DNA of 22,991 bases, taken from IMG/VR virus record IMGVR_UViG_3300031673_000509, positions 1 through 22,991 of that record, one strand, 5' to 3'. Of the stretch, positions 13,956 through 20,156 are shown piece by piece. A program made the position numbers and the translations under genes. A model generated the notes under the pieces. The model was given only the letters and a program-made list of their open reading frames with translations. It made no database searches and was not told the DNA's origin. The first letter of the stretch is position 1. Each line of letters opens with the position of its first letter. Source of the DNA: a virus.

Positions 13956-14652
13956 CTTGACCTCCTTTCTTCTGTTCTCGCCTTACCCAATTTAGAATAG
14001 TCGCATAATGGCTTTGAAACTTGTAGCCCTTGCTCTCAATACCAAAGGATAACTCTTCTATCCACTCCTTAGTTTTAGTTTCCCCAAGTTTATCTATAAG
14101 TTTTTGGTAGTCCTCATCAGTTAGTAAAACGTTTTGGAATTCCCCTTTTCTTTTGTATAGTTTCTTTTGTATAGTTTCTTTTTTCTTTTGTGTGACACGT
14201 GGGCTGCTAACTTTTGTTGACGATATTGCTAACTCAGTTGACAGAACTGCTAACTCTGGTTGACTATTCTGCAAACTTTTATTAGTTGACTGTTCTGCTA
14301 ACTTTGAGCTTAATGTTGACTGTTCTGCTAACTCCTGAACAGTTGACAGAACTGCTAACTTTTGCCATTGCTCCCAGTCCTTTTGAAAGCCGATATACTT
14401 ACCCTTGCGGTCAATAAGTTTCATATCGTTAAGGCTATGTAATGTCCTAGATACCACAGCCTTGCATAAACCAGTAGCCTCTACTATCTGAAAGTTAGCA
14501 ATATAGTCAACTTTCTTCTGAAAGCCGTAGGTCTTACGAATAATGCACAGAAGCACTTGCCATTGATTTGGCGATAGGTGCATCTTTATCAGATGCTCCA
14601 GTATTTCATTCGCTATCCTAGTGTGTCCGTCTTCAAGCTGAGGTTTCGCCAT
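13858..14652 (-). CDS. Replication initiator, lambda O-like winged-helix protein
   Basis: The 264-residue protein begins like the phage replication-protein-O family: residues 1-95 form a winged helix (TRIANEILEHLIKMHLSPNQ, then KAVVSRTLHSLNDMKLIDRK). Residues 98-146 are a repetitive linker with LAVLST, LAEQST, LAEQST, LAVLST and LAISST, which is simply the translation of the six DNA iterons at 14216-14360. A basic tract (QKKKETIQKKLYKRKGE) follows, then a helical C-terminal domain and a Gly/Gln-rich tail. By analogy with lambda, the N-terminal domain binds the iterons and the C-terminal domain recruits the helicase loader encoded next. It overlaps the HNH gene by 20 bases and the loader gene by 98. 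Confidence 0.85.
   Translation of the reverse strand: MAKPQLEDGHTRIANEILEHLIKMHLSPNQWQVLLCIIRKTYGFQKKVDYIANFQIVEATGLCKAVVSRTLHSLNDMKLIDRKGKYIGFQKDWEQWQKLAVLSTVQELAEQSTLSSKLAEQSTNKSLQNSQPELAVLSTELAISSTKVSSPRVTQKKKETIQKKLYKRKGEFQNVLLTDEDYQKLIDKLGETKTKEWIEELSFGIESKGYKFQSHYATILNWVRREQKKGGQGGAHRQSARGIPTDYTPPEEARRQHQQGQARG
14147..14190. other. AT-rich strand-asymmetric tract, probable DNA unwinding element
   Basis: Directly beside the iterons lies a pyrimidine-rich (plus strand), T-dominated tract containing a perfect 14-bp tandem repeat CTTTTGTATAGTTT at 14150-14163 and 14164-14177, then another CTTTTT/CTTTTG run. In lambda the iterons are likewise followed by an AT-rich, strand-biased region where melting begins. 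It encodes the KKKETIQKKLYKRK stretch of the initiator. Confidence 0.6.
14216..14360. repeat. Six 19-bp iterons inside the initiator gene (putative origin of replication)
   Basis: Six copies of a 19-mer start at 14216, 14237, 14259, 14285, 14315 and 14342 (spacing 21, 22, 26, 30 and 27). Plus-strand consensus is GTTGACtgttCTGCTAACT; copies 4 and 5 are identical, as are copies 2 and 6. The ends GTTGAC and GCTAAC make each unit an imperfect dyad, as in lambda iterons. A degenerate seventh copy may lie at 14192-14212. They fall in the linker region of the initiator coding sequence, matching the place of the lambda origin in gene O. Confidence 0.8.
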
Positions 14653-15100
14653 TTATTGTTGCTTCCTCGCTATGTCTCTTTACTAATTCAGCCAAGTATC
14701 CTTTTATCAGTTCCTGTTGTATTTCTGGCTCTACTAGTGCTCGCTTGTAAGCATCAGCCACAACCCCATCAATGTGTAACTTCTGCATAGAATTGAAACC
14801 ATCAGTAAATGTCTCTATTTCATCAGCAAAAAACAGTAAGCGAAGCACCCCTAGTAAGTCATTCTCAGCAACAGGACGAACCTTTCTTTCCTTTTCGTGA
14901 CACTCTTCACAAAGGGTAATCAAATAAGAATCAGGGTAATCCCAGGGGTCAGTATTGGGAAGATAGTCCCGGTGGTGGACAACTAGGGTAGATCCAGAGT
15001 CAAAGCATACCTGACAAGCCCACTCATCCCTTTCAAGGATCTCAAGGCGTTTCTTTTGCCAGCGCGGATCTTTCAGTTTTTCAGAATATTCACTTGGCAT
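14633..15100 (-). CDS. HNH endonuclease
   Basis: The 155-residue protein has a classic zinc-bound HNH fold: Cys29-x2-Cys32 (WACQVC), the His pair in LVVHHRDY (42-43), an Asn/Asp-rich turn (LPNTDPWDYPDSYL) and Cys64-x2-Cys67 with His68 (LCEECHE). The rest is helical and of unknown role. ATG at 15100 has AAGGAGGGG at five-base spacing; an in-frame GTG at 15127 with GAGGT upstream would add nine residues and cannot be excluded. Free-standing phage HNH proteins may be homing nucleases, packaging-associated nickases or replication nucleases; this one is in the replication block, directly before the initiator gene with which it overlaps. Confidence 0.85.
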   Translation of the reverse strand: MPSEYSEKLKDPRWQKKRLEILERDEWACQVCFDSGSTLVVHHRDYLPNTDPWDYPDSYLITLCEECHEKERKVRPVAENDLLGVLRLLFFADEIETFTDGFNSMQKLHIDGVVADAYKRALVEPEIQQELIKGYLAELVKRHSEEATINGETSA

Positions 15101-15136
15101 ATTCCCCTCCTTTTGTGGTCTAGCCACTTACGTACC

Positions 15137-15376
15137 TCAAAATAAAGTCCCTTGGCATTTAGCCAGTGCATACCAGTTAGAAAATAGCTGGTCTAGCACA
15201 TCCTCATAGTCCTCGCTTACCCACCACTCTTTAAAGGCTTCCCGCCATTCTCTACCGGTATGGTGAATTTCCCGCTTTAATTTCTCCACTAAATCGGCAT
15301 CGTAGCCAAACTTTATCAACCACCCGGTTTGACCTGTAGCATTGCCTGATTTAATACATTGAGTCAGATTAGCCAC
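15137..15376 (-). CDS. Small HARP-like domain protein
   Basis: GTG at 15376 with GAGGT upstream gives a 79-residue protein. The pattern WLIKFGYDADLVEKLKREI followed by GREWREAFKEWWV resembles the short HARP/annealing-helicase accessory repeat (FxYDxxLVxxLKxxxGRxWDxxxKxW), usually found at the N-terminus of SNF2-type helicases. Here it is free-standing and the helicase is absent, so it may be a DNA-structure-binding module used by phage replication proteins. The resemblance is by eye and moderate. It is followed closely by the HNH gene. Confidence 0.6.
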   Translation of the reverse strand: MANLTQCIKSGNATGQTGWLIKFGYDADLVEKLKREIHHTGREWREAFKEWWVSEDYEDVLDQLFSNWYALAKCQGTLF

Positions 15377-15392
15377 TTACCTAACCTCAACT

Positions 15393-15800
15393 TCAAAATA
15401 ATATTAGCTGCCTTGTAGCCAATGAATCGGTCTCTCTTATATCTTCCCTGCCGGGGAGTGGTACTATTCTGCCCTCTCTATATTCCTTGCTATAGACCGG
15501 GGAGGCAGACTCGGTGCCTATGCCAAAGCGACTCCAATGGTCATGCCATATAGCGCAGCGTAACTTCTCATGGTTAGTGATTTCCAGCGGCAGTAACCTC
15601 TTTTTCTCCTGGCCATATTCTTTCAATTCGCCGACTCGTTTTATCTTGGTAAGTTGGTCCTCCCGACATTCAACCTCTATATAGTTGTCCAACATAACCG
15701 TTATGCCCAAGGTCTGGCCACCTTTGTATGCGCCGCCGATGACAAAGCCGTCGCGGCCATCTGAGAGCCTTACCCTTTTGTCCAGGTCAAAGGTTATCAT
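15393..15800 (-). CDS. Hypothetical protein, possible SH3/KOW-like N-terminus
   Basis: ATG at 15800 overlaps the preceding stop as TGATG and has AAAGGAGAGTG upstream; longer readings starting at 15881 would overlap the previous gene by 82 bases. The 135-residue product starts with short beta strands (KRVRLSDGRDGFVIGGAYKG) of the kind seen in small barrel domains that track ligand or nucleic acid, then a helical and polar C-terminal half containing CAIWHDHWSRFG. No catalytic motif is visible. It is in an operon with the ASCH-domain gene. The family is not recognised. Confidence 0.75.
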   Translation of the reverse strand: MITFDLDKRVRLSDGRDGFVIGGAYKGGQTLGITVMLDNYIEVECREDQLTKIKRVGELKEYGQEKKRLLPLEITNHEKLRCAIWHDHWSRFGIGTESASPVYSKEYREGRIVPLPGREDIRETDSLATRQLILF

Positions 15801-16183
15801 CACTCTCCTTTTACCCACCTCAAGGTCAGCTTGTTCATCGGCTCTAGGACATTCCGGAGTCGGTGTGTGCGTCCTATCCAATCCACCATGTCAGCCCGGT
15901 TTTTGAATCCATCCAATACTGCCTCATCCTCTCTAACCACTTTAACCGCAAAGTAATCTCCATAGTGCTTCAGCTCACCACCTTCCGCATTAAGAACCCA
16001 TCTTCTTTCACTGCAAAATATTTGGGCAACGCCCAGGATCTCCCGCCCCTTGCTTCTCGGCTTATAGACCATCTGCGCTACCTCACCAACTTCCCAATCC
16101 CGGTCCCGCCGGCGGAAGCGGAAGGTGGTAACCTCGGGCTGCTGGAGCTTTGGCCACTTCTTTGAAAAGCCTAGTATTCTCAC
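15800..16183 (-). CDS. ASCH (PUA-like) domain protein
   Basis: The 127-residue protein resembles ASCH-domain proteins: an opening MRILGFSKKWPKLQQPEVTT with the FRFRRRDRDWEVGEVAQMVY segment, then GREILGVAQIF strands and a closing KNRADMVDW. ASCH folds are beta barrels related to PUA that bind RNA or modified nucleosides; some act as nucleases or regulators. Specific chemistry is not visible here. GTG at 16183 overlaps the upstream stop as GTGA, with AGGAG nine to ten bases before it. Phage ASCH proteins are thought to interact with RNA, translation or nucleotide metabolism, but none is proven for this subfamily to my knowledge. Confidence 0.75.
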   Translation of the reverse strand: MRILGFSKKWPKLQQPEVTTFRFRRRDRDWEVGEVAQMVYKPRSKGREILGVAQIFCSERRWVLNAEGGELKHYGDYFAVKVVREDEAVLDGFKNRADMVDWIGRTHRLRNVLEPMNKLTLRWVKGE

Positions 16184-16554
16184 TTTGGCATCTCCTGTCT
16201 CTGTATCTCAGCTACTTCCAATTCCCAATACCAGCCATCATCTTTCTTTATGGCTTTCTGACTCCGTACCAAGTGCCCTCGATATACTTCACCGGCATAC
16301 ATAGAATCATTAGGGCGGACTCGATAAATAGTTCCATGTTCTGCAAAGTTATAGGGTATATGAAGATACTGACAATTCTCTGCTATAAGACAATCATCTA
16401 CAAAGGGCTTCGGTGCTTTGTAGTCTTTCTCCCCCTTAAACAGGGCTATGTGAATACTCTTACCTTCCCAGTCAAACCTTGACCAATCAAAGTCGCGCCC
16501 AGGATAACCACAAACCGTAGAATTATGCTTGTTAATCTTATATTGCTTTATCAT
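16180..16554 (-). CDS. Hypothetical protein, 124 residues
   Basis: ATG at 16554 has AAGGATAGCTGAA upstream. The protein is rich in aromatic residues and His (RDFDWSRFDWEGKSIHIALF; YLHIPYNFAEHGTIYRVRP) with a central Cys (AENCQYLH) and ends in a polar helix. The alternating strands suggest a small beta-barrel. Its end overlaps the ASCH gene as GTGA, so the two are translated together. No recognised motif; a role in nucleic-acid handling would fit the company it keeps but is not shown. Confidence 0.75.
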   Translation of the reverse strand: MIKQYKINKHNSTVCGYPGRDFDWSRFDWEGKSIHIALFKGEKDYKAPKPFVDDCLIAENCQYLHIPYNFAEHGTIYRVRPNDSMYAGEVYRGHLVRSQKAIKKDDGWYWELEVAEIQRQEMPK

Positions 16555-16588
16555 TTCAGCTATCCTTCTTAAAGATAAGAGTTGTTAT

Positions 16589-16726
16589 CTACTTTGAAGT
16601 TAATACTAACAAGATACCTGCCAAGTAAAACGCTGGGGCAATTGCAGATATTAAGTCAGGCATAGTGAAGTAAGCCCCCATACAGAAAGCTCCTAATCCA
16701 GTTAAAATTACGCCAACCAATCTCAT
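16589..16726 (-). CDS. 45-residue two-helix membrane peptide
   Basis: ATG at 16726 with GGAGGTAGCGAA upstream; stop TAG at 16589. The sequence reads as two hydrophobic helices (LVGVILTGLGAFCMGAYF and AIAPAFYLAGILLVLT) separated by a short TMPDLIS turn, ending in SK. It is therefore a probable membrane hairpin. It sits between a zinc-ribbon gene and the 124-residue gene, all in the same orientation. Function is unknown; similar phage micropeptides can alter the host membrane or exclude other phages. Confidence 0.7.
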   Translation of the reverse strand: MRLVGVILTGLGAFCMGAYFTMPDLISAIAPAFYLAGILLVLTSK

Positions 16727-16809
16727 TTCGCTACCTCCAAGATAAGATTCAAAATCTATTTCCTTGTCTCTATCCAGTATCTAATGAGCCTAACTGCTGA
16801 CCCTAGAAA

Positions 16810-16953
16810 TCAGCTCCCGCCCTCACCTTTTTCGCTTTCCACATACAGCCTCTCACTTCCTCGGCTCTTTTTCTTTCTACACTTTGGGCATTTCTTAAAC
16901 CAGTCCTTAGCTGTATATTCATAACCGCATTTAGTACAGTGAAGTATCGGCAT
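16810..16953 (-). CDS. 47-residue zinc-ribbon protein
   Basis: The frame from ATG at 16953 encodes two CxxC knuckles, HCTKCGYEY and KKCPKCRKKK, spaced 12 residues apart, a standard small zinc ribbon, followed by a basic then acidic tail (GSERLYVESEKGEGG). It probably binds DNA, RNA or a protein partner. It is the first gene after the structured non-coding segment 16968-17170, whose 3'-most arm ends about 15 bases before the ATG, so its translation could be controlled by that structure. The ribosome binding site is moderate (AGGGTGA). Confidence 0.7.
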   Translation of the reverse strand: MPILHCTKCGYEYTAKDWFKKCPKCRKKKSRGSERLYVESEKGEGGS

Positions 16954-16967
16954 TACTTCTTATTCAC

Positions 16968-17170
16968 CCTGTGGGGGCTGTTTACTAAATCTGACTATTA
17001 GGTTTTAACCTTACTAATCAGCAACCTTCACCCCCACAGGTTGCCAGCTAGTATCTGTTGTCCAACTTCTAACCCCGATACAAGGGCGAGTAGTTACATC
17101 CTAGTCCAACTGACATCGGTATGTAGTTGGTATCCTTCCCTCTCGGGTAGCTGGCTCCTTGCTGGCTACC
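16968..17170 (-). ncRNA. Candidate structured RNA with pseudoknot, leader of the zinc-ribbon gene
   Basis: The 280-base gap 16954-17233 has dense secondary structure. In transcript order (minus strand): GGTAGC/GCTACC stem (17165-17170 with 17146-17151), CCC-GAGA-GGG tetraloop hairpin (17138-17147), a ten-pair hairpin with one bulge and a four-base loop (17106-17130), then GCAACC/GGTTGC (17039-17044 with 17021-17026). The loop of this last hairpin contains TGTGGGGG (17031-17038), which pairs perfectly with CCCCCACA at 16970-16977: an H-type pseudoknot ending just before the next gene's ribosome binding site. No known riboswitch or intron core was recognised. Confidence 0.5.
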
Positions 17171-17233
17171 TCTATCAGTATCAAAACGTCAGGAGTATTG
17201 CCACCAGCAAGCTATTCAGTTGTTAATCCTCCA

Positions 17234-18580
17234 TTACTTAGGGTTTCTCTTTATGTGGTCTACGACTTCGGTGATCTGATCGGGCTTCAAATCCTTGAAC
17301 TCTCGGATATTCCACCCCTTTTCGGCATTACAGAATTGGCCTATGTCCATTGTGCCCCAGTTGCAGAGCTGTGCCGTTTCCTTGAGGGCTTCTATTGTGT
17401 TTGCGGCTGGCTCATGTGGTGCCTTTGGGCTAGTTACCTCACTTGGCTGTGTGCTTGCTTGGGTTTCTGGTTTAGATTCGTTGTCCTTTTTCTTTTTCTC
17501 ATTGCACCAGCCACCTTCAGGCTTTTTGTGTGCGTAAAAATCCCCATACTTTCCAGTCTTTTTGTCAAAGGAGCAATTATGCTCCTCGCACCAGTGTTCT
17601 TTAGGGGGAGTAACAATTGGATCCGGCGGCTCTGCTGCCTCTGGTGGTAAGGATGGTTCCCCACCGTTAAGTTCTCTAGCCTCGCCCTCAATAACCTCAC
17701 CAGTCGCTTTGTCAACCACCTTATAGGCAGCTTCCATATATCGTTCATCTACCGTCTCAATATCTTGAGGCATCTCACCGGGATATTGCCTGTCCAGTGC
17801 CAGCCTTTCAGCACGCACACAAGCCTGATTGAGATGAGTGTTACCTTTATCCTGCCCCTTAATGCTTGCAGTTCTCTCAATACCTCTAAGTCCAAAAGCC
17901 TCAGCGCCGGTATCAACGTCCTTAATGTGGACAAATCCATAGATACAGTTAGGGTCAGCCGTATCACCGAGTATTTTATCAATTTCCATTTGGGAGGCTT
18001 TTCTCGGTGTCATATCAAGATAGGAGAAGTTATGCTTCCTCTGTGCCAACAGCCGGGTAGCCCCGATACCGATTTGTATTGACCAATCTATTACCGGATT
18101 GCCTTTCGAGTCTAATACTACTTTGCCGTCCTTTTTCCGCTTATACCCGACTAGATATAAATGCTTCATAAGCGGATTCAGCTGATAGGTCTGGCATAAA
18201 AGAATACACTTTTGCTTTTCGATTAGTGGCGCACTCCCCCAAAGGGTGTTAACTATTTCAGTAGCCACGTTCCGAGTAATAACGGCTGCCCCTTGATATT
18301 TCTCTAGTGCCTTAGTCATTCCAGGTCCGTATTCTTTTTCCATGATTTCCCTCCTCGTTTTTATATTTAGGCTCGCTAAACCCTCCCTTTCATAGCGACT
18401 TGCCTCTCTCTCGATGCCTTCATGCTGTGTTCTAAGCCAATCCCAGCAAGCTATGAATGCCTTGCCTGAATCTGGAGCAATATAGATGTTCAACTTAGTT
18501 CCACAGACTTTACACTTAGACTTTCGGCGGATTTTATCTAAGTCTGCTATGGTTGTCTTATCATCTTCCCAGATTGGCAT
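17234..18580 (-). CDS. RecT/Bet-family single-strand annealing protein with extra zinc modules
   Basis: The 448-residue protein contains a RecT/Bet-type core at about 100-290: LIEKQKCILLCQTYQLNPL, WSIQIGIGATRLLAQRKHNF and AFGLRGIERTASIKG, then NQACVRAERLALDRQYPGE. Such proteins anneal complementary DNA strands in phage recombination-dependent replication. Unusually it carries an N-terminal cysteine knuckle (CKVCGTK, Cys23 and 26, with Cys45 and His53) and a C-terminal Cys/His segment (HWCEEHNCSF...KPEGGWCNEKKKK) followed by a low-complexity Pro/Thr linker and a short helical end. The usual partner exonuclease is not seen next to it, unlike lambda exo/bet or RecE/RecT. ATG at 18580 has GGAGG about 11 bases upstream. 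Confidence 0.8.
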   Translation of the reverse strand: MPIWEDDKTTIADLDKIRRKSKCKVCGTKLNIYIAPDSGKAFIACWDWLRTQHEGIEREASRYEREGLASLNIKTRREIMEKEYGPGMTKALEKYQGAAVITRNVATEIVNTLWGSAPLIEKQKCILLCQTYQLNPLMKHLYLVGYKRKKDGKVVLDSKGNPVIDWSIQIGIGATRLLAQRKHNFSYLDMTPRKASQMEIDKILGDTADPNCIYGFVHIKDVDTGAEAFGLRGIERTASIKGQDKGNTHLNQACVRAERLALDRQYPGEMPQDIETVDERYMEAAYKVVDKATGEVIEGEARELNGGEPSLPPEAAEPPDPIVTPPKEHWCEEHNCSFDKKTGKYGDFYAHKKPEGGWCNEKKKKDNESKPETQASTQPSEVTSPKAPHEPAANTIEALKETAQLCNWGTMDIGQFCNAEKGWNIREFKDLKPDQITEVVDHIKRNPK

Positions 18581-18608
18581 TTAAGTTTCCGCCTCCGTTA
18601 TTAACTCC

Positions 18609-18797
18609 TTACTTTAACTCGCTTGCTGGTGCTTTAGCTTTAGCATATTCCAATAATCTCTCGGCCTCAGTTTGTACTAGGGACATATCATCCCCATTAG
18701 CTTCTACCTTAAAGCCAAGCGTACCTTTTACAGCAGCTTGTTCAAAGACTACCCGATACCTTTGCTCGATTTGATAATGCCTTATTTCCTCTACCAT
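18609..18797 (-). CDS. Small hypothetical protein, 62 residues
   Basis: ATG at 18797 is preceded by AGGTGGTAAGAG, overlapping the stop of the membrane peptide gene region. The protein begins with a helix (VEEIRHYQIEQRYRVVFEQ), has a beta strand around GTLGFKVEANGDD and ends in a helix (VQTEAERLLEYAKAKA). It may be a small strand-helix domain. It is directly upstream of the annealing protein gene, suggesting a recombination-related role by position only. The family is not recognised. Confidence 0.75.
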   Translation of the reverse strand: MVEEIRHYQIEQRYRVVFEQAAVKGTLGFKVEANGDDMSLVQTEAERLLEYAKAKAPASELK

Positions 18798-18800
18798 CTC

Positions 18801-18905
18801 TTACCACCTACCTTTCTTAGCCTGTTTTCTCACCATTGCAATGAGAACGATAACGGCTATTAGTAATGCTGTTCCCACTCCTACCAGTGACCATATAGCA
18901 ATCAT
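18801..18905 (-). CDS. 34-residue single-helix membrane peptide
   Basis: ATG at 18905 overlaps the preceding gene's stop as TAATG and is preceded by GGAGGAGGTAATTA, a very strong ribosome binding site. The peptide is one hydrophobic helix (WSLVGVGTALLIAVIVLIAM) with a positively charged tail (VRKQAKKGRW), so it is probably anchored in the inner membrane with the tail inside. It is one of several such peptides in this genome. Function unknown. Confidence 0.75.
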   Translation of the reverse strand: MIAIWSLVGVGTALLIAVIVLIAMVRKQAKKGRW

Positions 18906-19093
18906 TAATTACCTCCTCCCTGGGGGAAGCCAGACTGACTCCCCCCATATTTCTGTTTCACCAGCTCCTTGGTGGCTTCCTCTGTGTGATATGGTATCCC
19001 ACACATAAGGCAGTAAGGGTTTCCATCCTCGTCAGAGATTATGAGATGGCTACCACAATGTCTACAGATTTCCTTAGTCTTGGTTGTTACCAA
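18905..19093 (-). CDS. Zinc-ribbon protein, 62 residues
   Basis: The start is TTG at 19093, supported by GGAGG at seven-base spacing; no ATG is available in frame. Two knuckles, ICRHCG and YCLMCG, spaced by DEDGNP, make a zinc ribbon, followed by a helix (EEATKELVKQKYG) and a Gly/Gln-rich end. It probably binds nucleic acid or acts as a protein adaptor. It is coupled to the following membrane peptide gene (TAATG). Confidence 0.8.
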   Translation of the reverse strand: MVTTKTKEICRHCGSHLIISDEDGNPYCLMCGIPYHTEEATKELVKQKYGGSQSGFPQGGGN

Positions 19094-19125
19094 CTCTCAT
19101 CCTCCAGAGATAATGCGTGTTATCT

Positions 19126-19344
19126 TTAATCAGCCTTGATTAGTTCCTCAGCCAGCCTCTTGATATTCCTCTTCATGGATTCAAGCTCATCAATCCGGCC
19201 ATGACATACAGTACGGTAAGCATCTGAGAAAGATGGGGTGCCTGCTGTGTACCAAAGGTCACGTATTCTCTCGTCTATCAGGCAGTCTATTTTCTCTACC
19301 AATATCTCAATATCACTTCTTGCTTTTGCCGGTGCTTCTACCAT
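19126..19344 (-). CDS. Hypothetical protein, 72 residues, helical
   Basis: Two adjacent ATG codons (19347 and 19344) follow GGGAGGACTG; the second has the better spacing. The product is a helical protein with paired long helices (ARSDIEILVEKIDCLIDERI and GRIDELESMKRNIKRLAEEL) and a short aromatic hinge (RDLWYTAGTPSFSDAYRT). It overlaps the end of the LuxR-type gene. It may form a helical hairpin or dimer; no family is recognised. Confidence 0.7.
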   Translation of the reverse strand: MVEAPAKARSDIEILVEKIDCLIDERIRDLWYTAGTPSFSDAYRTVCHGRIDELESMKRNIKRLAEELIKAD

Positions 19345-19639
19345 CATCAGTCCTCCCAAATAAAATGAACCAGGCTATACGGATACGGTTTTTTAGTGGC
19401 AAGGATTTAATAGCAGTCTGTACTCTGGGATACCTACTTGTTTGTATATCAAGGAGCTTATACTTGATAGCCTTTAGCACAAGCTGAGTTCTGTTCTTTA
19501 CATTGAAGACACGGTAAAGCAATGTCAGGCGGTTCCTGATAGTGCCTTCCGTATAGTTTAGTGTCTTGGCTATGCGCAGTGTGCTATATCCCTGACTTAT
19601 CATGGTCATAATTGTCCTATCTAGTTCTGTTAGTTCCAT
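19313..19639 (-). CDS. LuxR/GerE-type helix-turn-helix protein
   Basis: ATG at 19639 gives 108 residues (GTG at 19648 is an alternative). Residues about 2-60 are a LuxR/GerE-type DNA-binding domain: ELTELDRTIMTMISQGYSTL, then RIAKTLNYTEGTIRNRLTLL and KNRTQLVLKAI, with the conserved Glu, Gly and repeated hydrophobic positions in place. There is no receiver domain, so it is not a two-component output protein. A basic C-terminal tail (TDDGRSTGKSKK) follows. In phages such free LuxR-type domains act as transcription regulators. A possible target is the operator-like dyad at 20953-20998. Confidence 0.8.
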   Translation of the reverse strand: MELTELDRTIMTMISQGYSTLRIAKTLNYTEGTIRNRLTLLYRVFNVKNRTQLVLKAIKYKLLDIQTSRYPRVQTAIKSLPLKNRIRIAWFILFGRTDDGRSTGKSKK

Positions 19640-19818
19640 CGCCACCACTTCATCGTTGAGAATATAAAATGGATGTCTAAACGAAACCAGCGGTCAAACT
19701 GTAATTTTCTCGTTACTACTTGCAAATTCTGCATCTGATTAGCAGAGTAATCTGGCGTAAGATTATTCAAATCGATGGTTTGTTTAGTATGGTCAACCCA
19801 CTGTTCAATAGTTTCCAC
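19630..19818 (-). CDS. Small hypothetical protein before the LuxR-type gene
   Basis: GTG at 19818 lies six bases after GGAGG; an earlier GTG at 19824 would touch it and is unlikely. The 62-residue product has a helical first half (VETIEQWVDHTKQTIDLNNL) and an aromatic-rich end (RWFRLDIHFIFSTMKWWRWN) that looks amphipathic rather than membrane-spanning. Its end overlaps the LuxR-type start by ten bases, suggesting coupled translation. The family is not recognised. Confidence 0.6.
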   Translation of the reverse strand: METIEQWVDHTKQTIDLNNLTPDYSANQMQNLQVVTRKLQFDRWFRLDIHFIFSTMKWWRWN

Positions 19819-19934
19819 TGCCACCCTCCGCTTTTAATAGAGATGACACCAAAAACGATTAGTGCTACAGGCGATAAAATAGATAAGCAACCACAAAAAG
19901 AATGCGATACATGCACATCTCGCCCATCGTATTT

Positions 19935-20153
19935 TCAATACTCACCCCCTACGGCTTCCCGGCACATATTGAGATGGTTTTCTAATTGATTTGGTGTATG
20001 AATCCTGGTAGGGTTTAGCCGGATATAGAAACCCTGGTCTGTTTCACTGACTGAAGTAGATATATCCATCCGCTTATCGAGCTTAACCTTAACCTTCCGA
20101 TTACCAGACAGATCATTTAACTCGGTCTGTATAGGATTAATGTCTATCTTCAT
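19935..20153 (-). CDS. Hypothetical protein, 72 residues
   Basis: ATG at 20153 with GAGGTGAGCG upstream. The product has an N-terminal strand-rich part with many Lys (NRKVKVKLDKRMDIS), a middle strand (QGFYIRLNPTRIHTPNQLEN) and a C-terminal helix with Cys (HLNMCREAVGG). Short proteins with a YxIRLNPxRIxxPxxLxxHLxxC pattern recall truncated metallopeptidase-like phage proteins, but no HExxH site is present. Function unknown; it is in the early operon. Confidence 0.7.
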   Translation of the reverse strand: MKIDINPIQTELNDLSGNRKVKVKLDKRMDISTSVSETDQGFYIRLNPTRIHTPNQLENHLNMCREAVGGEY

Positions 20154-20156
20154 CGC

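Noticed and set aside
14216-14360. CRISPR array
   Set aside because: The repeats are 19 bp, diverged, with 2-11 base gaps instead of uniform 30-40 base spacers, and lie in a coding frame; iterons explain them.
16968-17233. Group I or group II intron
   Set aside because: GACTA/TAGTC-like pairs recall a group I P7, but the P-Q-R-S core and a group II domain V are absent, and the region does not interrupt a recognisable gene.
17159-17650. Long plus-strand open frame opposite the annealing protein
   Set aside because: Low-complexity hydrophobic translation, no ribosome binding site, antisense to a well-supported coding sequence.
19767-19916. Possible 49-residue membrane peptide gene on the minus strand
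   Set aside because: Its hydrophobic stretch is appealing, but it lacks a ribosome binding site and overlaps the better-supported gene 19630-19818 by 52 bases.
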